From positions 35,523,501 to 35,587,500 of the forward strand of contig NC_080559.1 in NCBI RefSeq assembly GCF_030253575.1: 64,000 nucleotides of DNA, read 5' to 3'. Position numbers and translations under genes: made by a program. Origin of the DNA: Rhododendron vialii. Its lineage: Eukaryota > Streptophyta > Magnoliopsida > Ericales > Ericaceae. The notes beneath the pieces were generated by a model. The model saw only the letters and a program-made list of their open reading frames with translations, ran no database searches and had not been told where the DNA came from. Shown here in pieces: positions 62,101-64,000 of this stretch (positions are counted from its first letter, which is position 1; each line of letters starts with the position of its first letter).

Positions 62101-63008
62101 GCAGTGATTTGAAGCATAGGATTTAGACATAGGTTTAACATTTAATTGTATCTTCAAGGATATACCTGATATTGATGGAGACAAGATATTTGGCATTCGT
62201 TCCTTTACTGTCCGATTGGGTCAAGAGCGGGTGAGTGGTCAAGCAAACTAAATACAGGATCGTCTACATGCTTTTAAGTAAAATAATTGAACTTATGTCC
62301 AAAATCTAAACCTTTTCAGGTGTTTTGGATTTGTATTTCGCTACTTGAAATGGCATATTGTGTTGCTGTGTTAGTGGGAGCAGCCTCTTCAAGCCTTTGG
62401 AGCAGATACATAACGGTAATTGGTTCAGTTTAGCTTTATTTGATTAATCAACGTACAAGACATAGATGCCTTGGTTATTGGATAGTTGACCAACTCATCT
62501 CCCTTTTAATTTCACACGAGAAACAAACATGGCTCTAACCGTCAATATACTGCCTGCACTTAATAAAGGCTGACATGGGTGTTTATAAATCATGTTCAGC
62601 AATCCATCTTACTTCCGCAATAGATTTGCGTCGTTAGCTAGGAGTTATGGATAATTTGGGCTTCAGAAACCAGTTGTTTGTGTCCTGTATTCAAGCTTCC
62701 GACAACCATGATTATGTTTTTCTGAGCATTCATTCAGGTTTCGGGTCATGCCATACTGGCCGCAATACTCTGGAACCGTGCCAAATCTATGGATTTGAAG
62801 AGCAAAGCTGCGATAACATCCTTTTACATGTTCATATGGAAGGTAATCAGTTACCTTATGGTTACAAGTTTAGATGCAGAAAGATGAATGGCAGATGGTT
62901 CTTTACAAGAAGATAACGGTTTTCGGACATTGATTTATTCGTTTGACGTCTTGCTTCCTCTTGCAGCTCTTTTACGCCGAGTACTTGCTCATACCACTTG
63001 TAAGGTGA
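56120..63008 (+). CDS. HPT1: Homogentisate phytyltransferase (tocopherol biosynthesis)
   Basis: Twelve exons: 56120-56201, 57846-58141, 58261-58344, 58428-58502, 58711-58794, 59972-60061, 61161-61262, 61620-61715, 62159-62230, 62320-62415, 62738-62842 and 62967-63008. They sum to 1224 bases, or 407 residues, the usual length. The enzyme joins homogentisate to phytyl diphosphate, the committed step to tocopherols, in plastid membranes. The N-terminal ~100 residues are a transit peptide and variable region. [18 protein letters not shown] opens the UbiA-type domain. The first Asp-rich motif [10 protein letters not shown] lies at residues 170-179 and the second, [17 protein letters not shown], near 303; about nine membrane segments follow the family plan. 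The C-terminus is [12 protein letters not shown]. It matches VTE2-1 rather than the homogentisate solanesyltransferase branch. A 21-base in-frame tandem repeat gives LESEPGA twice near residue 90. Introns carry a hAT MITE. Confidence 0.95.
60157..60632. mobile_element. hAT-type MITE in HPT intron 6
   Basis: A 476-base element starting agtggcgtagccagg and ending aatccgccactga, imperfect inverted ends. It is flanked by the 8-base repeat CTGCTCTT (60149-60156 and 60633-60640). It is non-coding and lies well away from the splice sites. Confidence 0.85.
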
Positions 63009-63351
63009 ATACGAAGATATGAACCGGAAAGGAATGGGGCCTTCCCATTCTTCTTGTCTCCCACTTACCCCCTTTTCGGGCCGTAGGCCTGTAGCTGGTG
63101 TCAATTGTGTTGAATGTTGTATTGCTATCTGTTAGATTATTATGGATTTATTTGTAATTAGTTCATTAGTTGTTCTATTATGTAACTAGTTCATTCTCTA
63201 TTATGTAACTAGTTCATTCTCTAGGACCATAGTGTAATTAGTCTAATATGTTGTATAACTACTCACGTTGTACTCAGTTTACATTAATGAAAAATAACCC
63301 TAATTTTTGGGTTCCCATTCTACACGTCTCTCTCTTCCTTACAACTTCACA

Positions 63352-63363
63352 TGGTATCAGAGC
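63352..63363 (+). other. Primer-binding site of the copia element
   Basis: TGGTATCAGAGC, complementary to the 3' end of initiator methionine tRNA, the standard primer of plant copia elements. It follows the LTR end directly. Confidence 0.9.
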
Positions 63364-63874
63364 CTATGGATCCAACATCAGATTATTGCTCCTCGTTACC
63401 TTCATTCTAACTGCCGACAGATTCTCCTTTACCATCGTCCAGCAATTGCCCAACGTCCAGCAATTGCCAACAATCATCTCCTGGCGTCCAGCAACCGTTG
63501 CCGACCATCGCCAACCATTACCCAGCCTCCGGCGATCTTCGCAACTCTCAGGTAACCTTCCGGTGACCTTTGTGGTGGCTGACTCCTCTGATTTCGTGGC
63601 TTTCTGGTTTGGAAAAGCTCGATATACACAGTTTGGAGTTAGGTTTGTATAGGTTGGAGTTGGGTTTGGACTGATTGTTCTCGGATTGGAGTCGGTTTGG
63701 ACTGGGTGAGTTTTTTTAAAGGTATTCAGGCAGATCCGAAGGTGCTCCAGAGGTATTCAATTGGTGTTTAAAGTACTAGGGCTATTGGAACCTTTGTTTA
63801 TTCTTTTTTGGAGTTTCAAAGCTGTTGGGAATTTGATTTATTGTTTATCTTGGAGTTGTTGTTCGGCTTTCACA

Positions 63875-64000
63875 ATGTCAGAGGATAAAAAAGAGTCTTC
63901 CGCTAGTGGAAAGGATGAGTTGAGTCGTGTAGGAACTATGGATAACTATTCTCTGGATATTTGCCACATTAGGTTGGATGGTACCAACTATTTGATTTGG
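63875..64000 (+). CDS. Copia gag polyprotein, N-terminal part
   Basis: An open frame of 42 codons from an ATG to the window edge. It starts MSEDKKESSASGKDELS and reaches ICHIRLDGTNYLIW, the copia gag start motif (usually xxLDGxNYxxW). The 510-base leader between primer site and ATG is normal for such elements. The frame is open as far as visible. Confidence 0.8.
   Translation, partial: MSEDKKESSASGKDELSRVGTMDNYSLDICHIRLDGTNYLIW

Larger units (their letters stand above)
63109..64000 (+). mobile_element. Ty1/copia LTR retrotransposon, 5' end (runs off the window)
   Basis: The 5' LTR begins at about 63109-63130 (tgttgaatg or tgttagattatt) and ends about 63351. A primer-binding site and a gag start follow. 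The LTR holds a 23-base tandem repeat (attatgtaactagttcattc and three more bases, twice). The LTR begins only about 100 bases beyond the HPT stop, so it must lie in or just behind the HPT 3' untranslated region. The element continues past the right edge. Confidence 0.85.

Noticed and set aside
63352-63363. tRNA-like match
   Set aside because: It is the retrotransposon primer-binding site, complementary to a tRNA end, not a tRNA gene. I found no tRNA or rRNA gene in the window.

Overview
This is a stretch of plant nuclear genome, from a eudicot. The genes are split by many AT-rich GT-AG introns. The intergenic DNA is full of MITEs, LINE remnants, LTR elements and long CT/GA, CA and G microsatellites. 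One gene encodes a plastid-targeted Rubisco small subunit and another a tocopherol-pathway prenyltransferase. The species cannot be fixed from the sequence alone; an asterid is only a guess.

Layout. 1-4806 (+): an Msd1/SSX2IP-like (afadin/alpha-actinin-binding domain) microtubule-anchoring protein that enters from the left edge, with a LINE remnant in its large intron. 7140-11272 (+): RPA2, the 32-kDa subunit of replication protein A. 13787-20303 (+): a VIN3/VEL1-type Polycomb accessory protein (PHD-like, FN3 and VID domains). 21614-22869 (+): a divergent, T-type-like Rubisco small subunit. 26082-26675 (-): the U4/U6.U5 tri-snRNP 27-kDa protein (SNRNP27), followed by a broken copy of its own 5' end. 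27755-30011 (+): a small unrecognised gene or gene remnant whose intron holds a LINE ORF1 fragment. 32457-45535 (-): a TTC27-like tetratricopeptide protein, rebuilt here as 20 exons that keep phase throughout. 56120-63008 (+): homogentisate phytyltransferase (HPT/VTE2-1), rebuilt as 12 exons. 63109 to the right edge (+): the 5' LTR, primer-binding site and gag start of a Ty1/copia element that lies just behind HPT.

45640-56100 is gene-poor. Its backbone is a tandem duplication (47190-50303 and 50304-55180). Each copy has taken up different transposons, so each acts as the empty-site control for the other. Elements with recognisable termini include hAT, PIF/Harbinger and mariner MITEs, foldback elements and a cluster of Helitron-like 3' ends. 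TTC27 carries a 655-bp solo LTR with a 5-bp target duplication.

The genes do not form a pathway. The order Msd1-like, VIN3-like, SNRNP27 matches what I recall of Arabidopsis chromosome 5 around VIN3 (At5g57410, At5g57380, At5g57370), which suggests an old conserved block into which RPA2 and the T-type-like RbcS are interleaved here. I found no wholly new multi-gene system. The most notable items are the T-type-like RbcS, the VIN3 block, the GC-AG intron and microsatellite-bordered splice sites in TTC27, and the duplicated transposon-rich segment.
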